Source of the DNA: Prorocentrum cordatum | Lineage: Eukaryota; Sar; Dinophyceae; Prorocentrales; Prorocentraceae | Direction of reading: 5' to 3' | Length of the DNA: 64,000 bases | NCBI GenBank assembly: GCA_963575745.1 | Contig: CAUYUJ010018715.1 | Location: 207,501-271,500, forward strand | In this document: positions 1 through 10,399 of the stretch, in pieces | Position numbering within the stretch: the stretch's first letter is position 1 | Layout of the letters: every line of letters begins with the position of its first letter | Program-made: the position numbers and the translations under genes | Notes under the pieces: generated by a model | The model's input: the letters and a program-made list of their open reading frames with translations, nothing else | Told to the model about the DNA's origin: nothing | The model's database searches: none

Positions 1-89
<89 letters not shown>

Positions 90-92
90 ACG

Positions 93-141
<49 letters not shown>

Positions 142-215
142 ATATACTACTACTACTACTACTACTACCACTACTACTACCACTACGACTACCACTATTA
201 CTACGACTACAGGAG
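1..215. repeat. CTA trinucleotide microsatellite
   Basis: Almost uninterrupted CTA units with a CTACGA variant block at 64-95 and scattered ACC/ATA changes. The run begins at the window edge, so its full length is not known. Confidence 0.97.
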
Positions 216-640
216 GCACTTAGACCGCCACTGCACCGCTCCAGCCTCGCCTTGCCACCGTAGCCGCCGGACTTGTCGTAGTCCCAGGACTTCGCGGCGG
301 GCTTGCTGCCATAGGAGTCGTCGCCCCAGGACCTCACCGGGAGGAGGCCGAGGGTGGATGGCCTCCACCTCCAGCTGGCCGCCCGAGCGCGCGGTGGCGG
401 AGACGTGCGGCAGTGCAACTAGATACTGGTGTGTGTGTGTCTGTGCATGTGTATATATATATATACAAATAAGAAACAAAACCACAAACTTGTATCCGCC
501 ATCGCGCTCTGAGGCACCGGTCGGAATGTCCTCAAGTCCCTTCGCCGTCATCAGTCCTGTGCGAACGCATATCGGTGTGGCCAGACACCGAGATCCCAGA
601 TCTGATGGGGCTTCCTGCGTGCCTCCTGGGGCTTCGCGCA
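216..640. other. gene-less stretch with short TG/TA run
   Basis: No convincing exon on either strand. It holds a TG-then-TA dinucleotide run at about 430-466. The open frames here have no recognisable protein features. Confidence 0.6.
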
Positions 641-1185
641 TGACTTTCTCAGCCAGGAGGGCCCCAAGGCGGCCAGGAGACCCTAGGAAGCGCCCAAGAC
701 GTTCCAAGAGGACCCCGAATCGCCGAAAGACCGCTCCAAGACGCCCAAGACGATCTCCAAACGACCGCGAGACCCTGAAGAAGCCTCAGGAGGGCTCCAG
801 CAAGGTCCCGAAGAGGGCTCCGAGAGACCAAAATAATTGATTTTCCATACGGTTTCACTGAGTTCAACGTGCTCGCCGTTCCGGGCTTCCGACGCTCCAA
901 GACGGCCCAAGCGGCCCCCAAGATCACCCCAAGAGGCGCCCGCGAGTCCCAGACGGCCCAGGAGGGGCCCAATATGCCCTCAGAGTGACCCAAGAGGAAC
1001 CCGAGAGGGGGAACTCGAACTGACATGTCGCGCTCTCCGCCCCAAGATGACCCCAGAGACCGCCAGCAGGCCCCCAAGATGACCCAAACGCCCCAGGAGG
1101 CCCCAGAGAGGCCCAAATCGGACCCCAAGAAACCTCCAAGTCCAAGACACCCCCAAAACCGCCTCCAAGAGGACTCCGGTAATTA
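641..1185. repeat. degenerate CCCAAGA-type minisatellite
   Basis: Irregular 9-13 bp units built around CCCAAGACG and GGCCCCAAGA. On the minus strand this reads as Gly/Leu/Trp/Ser-rich peptide in more than one frame, which explains the long open frames. The same motif recurs at 41.96-42.24, 43.27-43.55 and 48.88-49.01 kb. Confidence 0.75.
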
Positions 1186-1312
1186 GGCCTCCCCCGAGTT
1201 CGCCACCGGCGTCCAAGAGGCAACGCAGGCGCGGTGGCGGAACGGGTCGAAGGCCGCTGGGCAGCTATTGAGCACAGCCATGTAGCTATGTATGCATACG
1301 TGTATATTCTCA

Positions 1313-1500
1313 CACGCACCTCTCCGAGGGAGTAGGGCTCAGAGGCGATTAATGCGTACGCGGGGCGCCGCGTCCACGATTTTTCTGGCGGTCTCGCTGG
1401 GGACATCCTCGAAATTCTGAAAATCGGTGGCACCCCACACGCAGATCGTGACGTCAGGGTCAAAAAACACATGGGAATTTGAACATTCTAACATAACACC
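1313..1500. repeat. dispersed repeat R1, copy 1
   Basis: It shares with 7,668-7,890 the ordered blocks TCTCCGAGGGAGTA, CTCAGAGGCGAT, GGGACATCCTCGAAATTCTG (or its variant) and ACGCAGATCG-GACGTCA. Divergence is substantial, so this is an old copy. No protein function is recognised. Confidence 0.7.
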
Positions 1501-1593
1501 TTCAAAAACAGATTGTAATTTCAATGATTCTGACCCCGATTCTCAGAGAATGGCGATTTCGCTTGAGACATCCTCCCAACATCGAGCCCCGAC

Positions 1594-1840
1594 GTACCTT
1601 CTGGTACCCCAGACCCCGCCTCGGAGCCTCTTGGGAGCCTCCTGGAATCTCCTGGGGCCTCCTGGGGCTTTCTGTACCTTCTGGTACCCCAGACCCCGCC
1701 TCGGAGCCTCCTGGGAGTCTCCTGGAACCTCCTGGGGCTCCCTGCGGCCTCTTGGAGCCTCTTGGGGACTCCTGGAGCCTCCTGGGGTCTTCTGGGGCCT
1801 CCCGAGGCCGCCTGGGGTCTCCTGGGGCCTCAGAACTGCA
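1594..1840. repeat. 80 bp duplication and CCTGGGG minisatellite
   Basis: GTACCTTCTGGTACCCCAGA starts at 1,594 and again at 1,674, giving an 80 bp period. The rest is CCTGGRGCCTC units. These open all frames and explain the overlapping ORFs. Confidence 0.85.
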
Positions 1841-2140
1841 TGCACACACACATAGACACAAATCACACCCAACACATCACACGCTAGACAAACATAACAC
1901 ACACACACACACAACACCTACAACGCACAGAACATACGCACAACACAGAGCACACATCACACACATACACAACACTCACAATCCCAGGGCCTCCTGGAGC
2001 CTCTTCCGGAATCCAAGTCGGGCCTCCCGAGGTTTCCTGGGGGGCCCTGGTACACACATCGCAAGGTGTGGCAACCCCACTTGCGCTCGAGCGCGACCTC
2101 GATCTTAGATTGTTCTGCGTTCACCTCCTGCCTCTTCCCC
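1841..2140. repeat. CA-rich tract plus dispersed repeat R2, copy 1
   Basis: ACAC/ACACC-rich sequence to about 1,980 is followed by CACACATCGCAAGGTGTGGC (2,052-2,071). The second part recurs at about 9,173-9,200, again after a CA run. Confidence 0.7.
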
Positions 2141-2780
2141 TTCTCTTAGGCACGCCCTGGCGGCGCCGCCCCAGCTTCCCCTTCTCCATCTCCGATCCTG
2201 CAGTCATGGTATCGTCCTGCTTCAAACGCCCTTTCAGTTGTTTTTTGTATGAGTCTGGGGACACACGTGCAACTTGTGTATGTATATATATATATATATA
2301 CATACATATGTATGTGTATATATATATATATAGATACATAAGGCAATGCGTCGTTCAGAACAGATGCACACGCCAAGTTCAACGCCACAGCCGAATCAAT
2401 ATGGAAGTCTGAGTGCTGCACGGGCCAAAACCTAATATACAGCGAAAGCTCGATCTAGAGGCATCGAGAAACTGCGGCAAACACCAACGATTCGGCTGAA
2501 AAGGTCTCTCAAACCCAGAATGGAACTGAATATAGTCGTACATGTAAATGCTCACTTAGCGATACAGGTATGCATGCTTGGGCCTCCCCTTTCGAGCTAT
2601 GCCTGGGCCAAAGCGAGTGCGCCAACTACGGCTGAGCTAGCAGCTGGCAAGTCCGAAGCTAGCGCCGCAACTGAGCTAGCAAGTCCGAAGCTAGCGCCGT
2701 AGTGCCGGGGGCGCACGCCAGACCTGAAGCTATTGCCCATGAGGGACTCTGAGGTTGAAGCTCAAGCCGCGAATGAGAGC
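2141..2780. other. gene-less stretch with TA run and 31-36 bp duplication
   Basis: There is a TATA/TATG run at 2,282-2,335. A short tandem duplication at about 2,634-2,702 has two units containing CAAGTCCGAAGCTAGCGCCG. No exon is supported. Confidence 0.6.
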
Positions 2781-2893
2781 TCTCCTCCTCCTCCTCCTCC
2801 TCCTGATCTTCCTCCTCCTCCTGATCCTCCTCCTCCTCCTACTTTTCCTCCTCCTCCTCCTACTTTTCCTCCTCCTCCTCCTTCTCCTCCTTG
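2781..2893. repeat. CTC microsatellite
   Basis: Near-pure CTC with CTT/GAT interruptions. It encodes artefactual poly-Leu, poly-Pro and poly-Arg frames. Confidence 0.95.
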
Positions 2894-2894
2894 G

Positions 2895-3340
2895 GGGACT
2901 GCGCGAGGAAGTGCGAAGGGGTCCGGAGGCAAACGGGTCCTGGACCCTGGGGCCTTTCCCCGGGACCAGTGCCTCAGCCCGAATCGTTGTCTTACAGTGC
3001 CGGGGCCCGTGGAGGGCCCAAGGAAGCCAGAGACGGCGAAAAGCCTCGGGACCCGAGACCCTTCCCTGGCCGTCCCGAGCGCCAGAATATTGCACCCCAG
3101 ACCTCTAGACCGACCTGCGCTGCAAAGAAACCTCAATTGGAATATATGGAATACAAGTATCAAGGTACTGGTGTTTTTTCTCGTGGCCCTCCTGGAATGC
3201 GACCCACTCCCCCCACGGCGAGCACCGACTCCCGCCCACGAACCTCCTTCGGGGCCGCCAGCGGGGTGTCGCCACGTGTGTATACTGGGACTGGACATGA
3301 ACAGAGCTCTGCGCAGGAGAGGGGGTGAGGGGGCGCGAGC
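2895..3340. repeat. dispersed repeat R3, copy 1
   Basis: The block around 2,932-2,960 contains CGGGTCCTGGACCCTGGG and is followed by a GGGCCC-rich segment. It matches 59,080-59,165, with a weaker match at 26,935-26,975. No coding signal is visible. Confidence 0.6.
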
Positions 3341-3576
3341 TGAGGGGAGGGGAGGGGGGGGGGACAAGCTAGGTGCGCTCGCATCATATCTGGCGTCCTA
3401 CCCCTGCCTCCCATCCCTTCTCATGGCGTAGATCTCCTCTCTATTCGCACAGTCGGATGTCGTAGCATGGCATAGCATGACATGGCAAAGCATGGCGTTC
3501 AATATCAACGCGTAGCATGACATAGCATGTCGTGGCGACGCCCCAAAGTGGGGAGGGGGAGGGGGGGGGAGGAGCT
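3341..3576. other. poly-G and TAGCATGACA repeats
   Basis: G-runs at 3,345-3,363 and 3,548-3,570. Between them TAGCATG/CATGGC units repeat at about 3,461-3,535. No gene is seen. Confidence 0.6.
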
Positions 3577-3805
3577 CAGGGGCTCTTGGAAACGGCAAGG
3601 TCGTGTTTTTTCCCCCCGATGCCAGAGGCCTGGATCTTGAGATGGCGAAATGTGAGTGACAAGAGCAACTCGCCCGAACTGAAAGAACGGCTTCGGGATT
3701 GGAGTCAGAGCCAGAACCAGAAGACGAACGGCGCCAGAACAAGAAAACAACCCGGCGAAACGACAGCGGAGAAACAACGGCCCTGTCGTTTCCAAGAGCC
3801 ACTGG
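3577..3805. mobile_element. TIR element, GGAAACG family, copy 1
   Basis: The left end GGCTCTTGGAAACGGCAAGG is mirrored at the right end, where the reverse complement reads GGCTCTTGGAAACGACAGGG. At about 230 bp with no protein, this is a MITE-like non-autonomous element. The same TIR type occurs at 37,789-38,038. No clear target duplication was found. Confidence 0.8.
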
Positions 3806-4741
3806 GGGAGGGAGCCCGTAACCAACTAAGCCGGGCGCTTCTTGCTGGCTCCCCACGAGCCGCCACCACCGCCGCCTCCACCTCGGACGGGCGGAGAGCG
3901 GACATCGCCGACAGAGGAGGGCCAGAAGCAGGCAAGCCAGCAGGCACGCAGGCCCTGCCATTGCTCGGACGTCCATTTCTGGTGCATGTGTCGTTCTCCC
4001 TCCTCCTCCTCCTCCTCCTCCTCCTCCTCCTCCTCCTCCTCCTCCTCCTCCTCCTTATCCCCCCTGCTCACTCTCCTGCCTCTTCCTCATCCTTAGGCTA
4101 CACGCAAGAAGAACCCCTAGCAAGAGTGACCTTAGCGCGCGTTTTTCGGGAGCCGTGGGGAGGTCAAACCCGAGTGCGCAAATCGTTGATATCGCATCGC
4201 GTTCACTCAACTGGGGACCCCACTGTGCCCGCACCAGAGGTCACTGCGGCAAAATGTCACTCTTACGTGTAGCCGAATCCTCCAGTCCCGTCCTGACTCC
4301 GAACACCCCCCTCAAGCTCCAAGGATCACCAGGCCCATAGAGCCCGTCAAACGCCCCAACTCCTCTCTTAAACACCCGTCCCCGATTGTAATCTCTTCCT
4401 TTTCCACCTCCTCCTCCTCCTCCTCCGCATCATCCTCCTTCCAGTCCCCCATCCTCCCTCCTCACTCTCCCCCTTCCCTCATCCTCCCCCCGAGAAAATA
4501 ATTCTTACTCCTCCTCGTCCGACTCCTCCTGCTCCGCCTGCTCCACCCTCACCCCTGCCTCCTCTTCATCTTGTTTACCTCCTCCTCCGCTCGAAGGCAA
4601 GGGGCGGGGGGTCGACCCTGTCCTGGCACGAATCGGGCAAACAATCCCAGCCTCAGATCGCGTAACCCGTCTCTCATGCACAACTGTCACGCCTGGGTCG
4701 TCTGAGGGCCTCCCCCTTCTACCTCCCTCCGTTTTGGACGC
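3806..4741. other. gene-less stretch with CTC microsatellites
   Basis: CTC runs at 3,999-4,053, 4,407-4,430 and 4,508-4,585. The block at 3,960-3,990, with GCTCGGACGTCCATT, resembles the left end of the TIR element at 25,494. No exon is supported. Confidence 0.65.
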
Positions 4742-4936
4742 CCGAAATGGGCACGGAAAGAATGGGTAGAATGCCCAACAACAAATGTTGTCCCAAACCA
4801 ACAGCGGCCGCTGTTGGGCAGGCGGCCTTCTGTCTCAAATGGACACAGGTCGCGGCAGCGCCGACAGCGAGTCCTGTTGAAAATGATCAGGAACTGCTGT
4901 TGGGCATTGTACCCATTCTTTCCGTACCCATGTCGG
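4742..4936. mobile_element. 195 bp TIR element
   Basis: The ends are inverted copies of about 42 bp: the left reads ACGGAAAGAATGGGTAGAAT then GCCCAACA, and the right arm in reverse complement reads ACGGAAAGAATGGGTACAAT then GCCCAACA. An internal perfect 20 bp palindrome, CCAACAGCGGCCGCTGTTGG, repeats the CCAACA motif. MITE-like, no ORF. Confidence 0.88.
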
Positions 4937-5788
4937 TCATCCCGATCCGTGGACCTTCCCTGCCTCTCCACGAACTGTTGTGGGCCCCAAGACGATGCAA
5001 AAAGACAGACTCGGCGGTGAAGCCTCGGAGCCCCCCAAAAATCTCACCGCACGGCCCGTCACCGCACTGCTACTCGCCCGAGAGCTGCTCGGAGACCAGC
5101 CCAAAGCCCAAGTCCAGAAACTCCGCGCGGTCACTCCAACGCCCCACTGACTCACCACACGGAATGGGCACCGCGCCATTTGGAGGCCTCCAGAATCTGG
5201 GGGGGGGGGGAGTCGAAGCTTGCATGGAGCCCGCACGCAGCCAAACTGGGCTGGGCGTCCCGATCGATCGACGCGTGGGCGGGAGCCCCTCGGCAGCGCC
5301 CCAGAGAGAGAGAGAGAGAGAGCGGGGCAGTGGAAGGAAGGGCATGGTTGCTGTCTTGCTGGTCAACGCAAGTCTGCTGGAGAGAGGAGGACAGGAAACG
5401 GACAGGGGGGGGGGCGCGGACGGCCGCAGATCGTCGTGCCACCAGTCGGCCCTGAGTGCAACGCCAGGGCTCCCAGGCCTGCCCACGTTGGTGCCCAATG
5501 AAGGGGGGGGGGGGCACACATGTACACATCCTGAGAGGTCCGGGGCCTGCCCGCAGACGATCGAGGGTGTCTCTGGGCACCGACCTCCGCGCTGCGCGCC
5601 CCGCGAATGCGCCATATGCGTGACGCGCGGGCGCCTCCGCGGCGCGCTCGCGCCCTCCCCCGCCCCCCCCCCCCCCCCCCCCGAAGAGCCGCTGCCGTGG
5701 CCGGGGCCGCGGCGCGCCGAGCGCGCTCGGCCACGCGCCCCCGGGGATGGCCTGGGGCCTCTTGAGGGGGGCTCTCTGACGACCTCCC
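4937..5788. other. gene-less stretch with GA and poly-G/C runs
   Basis: A GA dinucleotide run at 5,305-5,322, G-runs at 5,200, 5,406 and 5,503, and a C-run at 5,661-5,680. The long frames through here are open on both strands and show no domain. Confidence 0.6.
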
Positions 5789-5979
5789 ATGACAAATCAA
5801 CAACACACACCCATACCCATAGGGCGGTCGGAGAGGGCTATGGGTGCGTGTTGTCGGATGGGGGTCCCCGCTCGAACGGGAACGTTCCCCAGGGTCCGAC
5901 AACCCGCACCCATACCCATAGCCAGCCCTCCTCTCAACGACCCCCCTATGGGTATGGGTGTGTGTTGCTCGTTCGTCAT
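5789..5979. mobile_element. 191 bp fold-back element with ~85 bp arms
   Basis: The left arm contains ACACACACCCATACCCATAG and later GGGCTATGGGTGCG then GTTGTCGGA. The right arm contains the same order in reverse complement. The arms meet near CGAACGGGAACGTTCC at about 5,872-5,888. The outer ends are ATGACAAAT and its inverted partner ATGACGAAC. Confidence 0.88.
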
Positions 5980-6138
5980 ACCAGGCCACCCCAACCAAAC
6001 CCGAAGAGCCAAGTTTCGGGTCGGGGGGGGGTACGGGTTCCACATGTGTTTTTGTTCGGATGTTCCCCGACCCGCCCCCCCACTGGGAATCGAGGGGGGG
6101 GAAGAATAGGCCTTCGGGTTGGGTTGGGGTGGTTTGGT
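5980..6138. mobile_element. 159 bp TIR element abutting the previous one
   Basis: The left end ACCAGGCCACCCCAACCAAA continues with CCCGAAG. The right end in reverse complement reads ACCAAACCACCCCAACCCAA then CCCGAAG. The interior holds poly-G/poly-C inverted segments. It starts directly after the 5,789-5,979 element. Confidence 0.8.
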
Positions 6139-6339
6139 GGGTGGTGACTCTCACAAGGGAGCTTGCTAGAAGGCGGGAGGGGGTCCAAAATGTCACCCGC
6201 CACCCGCCACCCCCGCTCTATGACGTGGGCGTTCTCTCAAGCTCAGAGCGCACACCAGAACGGAAGTCTACAGGAATGTGGCAAATCTGAACGCTTGCCA
6301 GGGTGGACAACAACTCGCTCGCTACTTCTGGGACTTTAT
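6139..6339. other. unassigned spacer
   Basis: No repeat family or exon was recognised. A short CCACCCGCCA motif lies at 6,195-6,215. Confidence 0.5.
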
Positions 6340-7010
6340 ATGTACAGTCTATGCGGCGCATGCTGCATGGTGCGTACTACAACCTTCGGGAGCACATAGA
6401 ATATTGCAAGCAAGGTGGTGCAATGTGTGGGGTAAACTTCGAGGTGTAAGATATGCGGTATAAGATAGGTGGTCAACCAAGAGAGCAATGACTTGCCCAC
6501 CCAACTACACCGACAAACACCCCACCCTCCAACCCGCAACTTGAATTGCAGAACCCGTGCGGCCGCGATTACGGTGGCTGTTTGGCACGAACTGGCGCAT
6601 GTCTGCGGCCACGCTGGTCCACGTTCAATTGCGCGTAGAGCGGCCAGCTGGTTTGGCACAGCAGATACGGCCGCGATGGCGCTTACCGATGGGAACTTCC
6701 TAGCGCGTCTCCATGGCCGCGCTGGCGCGCGGACATGGGCCAGTGGCCCATTGCGGGTCAGTGGCCCGGACAGGTGCGAAACCATGATGACGTCGGTAAC
6801 GGCGGCAACAATGATGAGACTAGCGATGGTGGTTGCGATGAAACGATAATGAAGACAGCAAGGCCGATGACGGTGCCGATGTCGGTGACGACGATGGCGA
6901 TAATGAAATCCATGTGTCGGCGACAAAGGTTATTGACTGATGATGGCAGCAATGGCGGCGGTTGGCGATGACGACAACAGTGATCATTCAATGGCGCCGA
7001 TGGGGGTGCT
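6340..7010 (+). repeat. 1.2-1.7 kb repeat, unit A (partial)
   Basis: It carries the family landmarks in order: TGGTGCAATG-type motifs (about 6,368-6,426), CCAACCCGCAACTTG then GCAGAACCCGTGCGG (about 6,530-6,562), GCGGCCAGCTGG (6,641), a GATGACG-rich block (6,780-6,990) and AAGGCCGATGACGGTGCC (about 6,862). It lacks the second half seen in units B-E. Confidence 0.75.
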
Positions 7011-7667
7011 GGTCAGGAAGTACGTGCGCGCAGGAATTCAATGAAACTGGCTGGCACGTTGTTAGACAACATGGTCAGTCCATATGCGGTTGAGAGGCTC
7101 TACACCATGAAACGCTTCAGCAAACAATGATTGTGTACAGATACTGGCACGCGCGAGTGGCTGCGCGCGCGTGGCCCACATGGGATCATGCGGCACGGGT
7201 GCTTGCACTGGACGCAAGCTGGTTCAACGCAGATGCACTGTATGGTGATGTGCGAATGCGGTTTCTGGACGAGGCTGCGGGCATCAGCTGGCTCCCATAC
7301 GATTCCAGCAAGTGCGCGCGGGAAGGTAATCTGCAAGATCTGTGGTGTCAAAGACGTTGGTGTTTGATGATCTTATGCTGAAGCGCTTGCGACCTGAATG
7401 TTTTGAGCATGATTTTGACAAATGCACACGTGTGGATTGTGTGACATCTTCGTCCAGCAACGATTGAACAACATCATTTGAAACAGACAAGAGCGCGCAC
7501 ATGGCACTATTTGACAAGGATGGGGGCGTCAGTAAAGGCTGGCCAGGGATGGTATAATCGAACATGGAACAAGATCGATGACACAGTAACGTATGTACTA
7601 TGTATTCCCAAGGGTATCGACAAGCCCGGATTGGGGGGGAGTCGATCTCCCTTGCCAATTAATCTAA
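7011..7667. other. gene-less stretch
   Basis: Mixed sequence without microsatellites. Frames of up to 124 codons exist on the minus strand but show no domain, membrane segment or paired splice sites. Possibly a decayed part of unit A. Confidence 0.45.
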
Positions 7668-7890
7668 GACGCACATCTCCGAGGGAGTAAAGCTCAGAGG
7701 CGATGAATTCTCATGCGCATTTCTCCGAGGGAGAAGAGGTCAGAGGCGATTGTTTCGAAGCCGTCCCCCTTGTTTCGTGCCTTTTCGCTAGGGACACCCT
7801 CAATATTCTGGATAGCGGATGCACCCTTCACGCAGATCGCGACGTCACAGTCCAACACCACTGGCTTTTCAACATGTCGACATACAACCG
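7668..7890. repeat. dispersed repeat R1, copy 2
   Basis: It matches 1,313-1,500 in the blocks CATCTCCGAGGGAGTA, CTCAGAGGCGAT, CTCAATATTCTGGAT and CACGCAGATCGCGACGTCA. TCTCCGAGGGAG and CAGAGGCGAT each occur twice here, about 47 bp apart. Confidence 0.7.
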
Positions 7891-8187
7891 TCGCACATAT
7901 CATGGACTCAAATGATGCTTGGCGTCGCTCGTAAAACTACTACTACTACGGTAGGAACCCGTGTGAGATCTCTGTAGTTTGCCGGGGAATGTCGCCCAAC
8001 CTCCGCCTCCTGATTCCTGGCTCAGGCGTGAGAGTCCCACGAATGCTGCCCGAACCAATGAGCCAGGCGACTCCTGGAGCATTCGCTCTTCCTCCTCCTC
8101 CTCCCTCCTACTCCTCTTCCAGCTCTCTTCTCCTTGTCCTCCTGCGTCATCCTCATGCGTCCTCCTCCTCGTTCTCTTTCTCGGCAC

Positions 8188-8365
8188 CATGAAGCAAGCG
8201 CTCGAACCTGTGTTTTCACAAGGTATCCTGATGATCTTCCCGGATTGGTAGCATGAAGTCGGGGCCACATATGGAAGGGGCTCCAACCTATGCTTTACTG
8301 GGTGTCCCGATGGCCGCTTCGGACTGGTAACGTGAAGCAGGGGCCCATACGGAAGGGGCTCCCGC
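8188..8365. repeat. ~85 bp tandem repeat, two to three units
   Basis: Units share CATGAAGC/CGTGAAGC, GAAGGGGCTCC and TGTCCCGATG or TATCCTGATG, ending in TTCGGACTGGTA or CCCGGATTGGTA. Flanking sequence from 7,891 has a CCT-rich tract (8,090-8,175) and no exon. Confidence 0.6.
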
Positions 8366-8454
8366 TAGAGACTGCCTCGCGATTCACTCGCAGACGCGAC
8401 ACCCGCACGAGTCTTCCTCAAAATGAATGCGTGAATGTGTGTGTGTGCGAGTAC

Positions 8455-8985
8455 GTGCCGTGATGATGCTGATGATGATGCTGGATGCTCATGATGGTAC
8501 GGTGGCAGTGACGATGGTGGCATCATCAGTATCACCACTACATCCCCTGAGACTGGTGATGCTAGAACAGTGGCGACAATGATAGCGATGATGATGGTAA
8601 TGGTGATACGTGCGACCAAAAGAAAAGGACCAACGGGGGGGTTCGGAGGACTGTTCCTGCGCGGGCGTGTCTGTGTTCAGAGAAAACAACAAGTTCCACG
8701 CAGGATGTGGGCCGCTTAGGGTGTGCGTTTAGTTTGAGTGTGTGCGTGTGTCCGATGTCCTGTGATGATGTGGATGATGATGTTGATGGGGGTGATGATA
8801 ATGATGTTGATGATGACGATGCTGATGATACTATTTGGTGATGGTAATCACGATGATGATGCAGACGGCGATGATGTTGATGCTGATGAATGATTGTGAT
8901 GACTACAGATGTAAGCGTGCAACTGGCGTAACTCATAGCGCTGCCGGGATTTCTCATGACGGTGATGATGATAACGACGACGATG
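8455..8985. repeat. GAT-rich degenerate microsatellite
   Basis: GATGATGCTGATGATG-type units recur in three blocks (8,460-8,530, 8,560-8,615, 8,760-8,985), separated by unique sequence. Asp- or Ile/His-rich frames are artefacts of the repeat. Confidence 0.75.
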
Positions 8986-9059
8986 ACGAGTGTAAAAGGA
9001 AGAGAGAGGAGAGGAGGGTAAGGAGGGATTTTCGCGGGAAGTCTAGAGAAAACGAAAGC

Positions 9060-9335
9060 CCCACTTAGGATGTGGGGAGAAATCAAACGTTTCGCGGGAG
9101 ACATCCTCCGAGCATTGGCAGAACACCCTCCTGCGCCACACGCACACACACACGCGCACACACATACACGCACACATCGCAAGGCGTGGCAACCCAACCT
9201 GCGTTCGGCTGCGATCCCGCTGTTGCACCTCCTTCACAACAGCCCCTTGGAGATCCTCATTATACTCCTTGTGTCCTTTTCTTCATCTGCTTCACCATCT
9301 CTCTTCTCCTCCTCCACCTAGGATCCACCTTCGGA
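9060..9335. repeat. CA run plus dispersed repeat R2, copy 2
   Basis: A CA/CGCA run at 9,140-9,178 is followed by ACATCGCAAGGCGTGGCAAC. The same order occurs at 1,841-2,140. GGGAGACATCCTCCGAGCAT at 9,097-9,116 resembles part of R1. Confidence 0.65.
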
Positions 9336-9439
9336 TTCCTGATTCTGCCTGTTGTCTGCCATGCTTGCGTGCTGCAGTTCTTCTTTATCTGCATGGGCCA
9401 GAGCACGCACATACCACTTGTATGCGTATACCGCGGTGT

Positions 9440-9770
9440 GTAGCGTATATGAATGTATGTTGCAAGCTACCTGGTGCTACCTGGTGCAAGTTCTGTGGTG
9501 CAAGCTGTGCTGCATGCGATGCAAGCTGTGTCGTTGAAGCCACGTGGCGCCCACGAGTGCCTCCCAGAAAGCACCCCGTCGGACCCAGCCAGCGCGCGGG
9601 GCCCACACGAGGTGTCCACAGGCGCCCACCATGCGAAACCTCTTCGGACCCAGCCGGCGCAAGGGGTGACAAAAGGCGCCCACGGGCGACCGCAAGGCGA
9701 AACCCTGGCGGACCCAGCCACTGCGGAACGCCGCGGGGCGCCCACGAGCGCACACCAGGCGGCGGATGCA
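9440..9770. repeat. TGGTGCAAG motif run and 65 bp minisatellite
   Basis: 9,460-9,535 repeats TGGTGCAAGCT/CTGTGGTGC motifs like those heading units B-E. Then GGACCCAGCC recurs at 9,581, 9,646 and 9,710, a 64-65 bp period, each followed by GCGCCCAC-rich sequence. Confidence 0.75.
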
Positions 9771-10399
9771 ACCAATTCGTGCACAAACGGCTTGGAAAAT
9801 ATATGTGGCAACATGTTCTGCACTCGGCCCCGTGATTTACCAGAGCGCGTGACCTTTTGCCAAACTGCCGCCCGCTCGTAGAATCTGAAACATAGGGCGC
9901 ACAACCTCGCCGACACTTGCCGTTCGCGCGCGCTGAGCGAGGGAAAAGAGGGAGGATAACCTCGCGCGCGAATGAGCGCGCGGGGAGGGTGGAGCAGGAG
10001 AAGCAAAACTTGCGCTTCGAGCGGTCCCCACCCGAGAACGCAATGTCGGGATCCCCAGGGGGCTCCGGCACCCATTCGAAGAAGCGAAGCGGGATCCTCC
10101 AGGAACACAGGCACACTTTAGGCCTGGCGGCCGCGGTATGCACGGTGTACGAGGCAAGTCTCATTTGGGTTTTGGGACGCCCGAATTATCTGGGATACTC
10201 TGGTCTGGGGTGGGTGACTCCGGCTTGGTCCCCCGACGCACGCGCCAGTAAATAAACCAGACCAGCCCGAGCCCCGATTACTCGAGTCGCTGGGTGCTCG
10301 AATTGTCAATGAGAGTTCTGGTCTGGAACAACTCCGGTCTGAACCCACGAGGCACGAATCAAGAGCTATCCGTGGACCCCAAACACTGTTTCGGGCAAT
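9771..10399. other. gene-less stretch
   Basis: Unique-looking sequence with minus-strand frames of 215-259 codons extending from the minisatellite. No domain or credible splice pair was seen. Confidence 0.45.
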
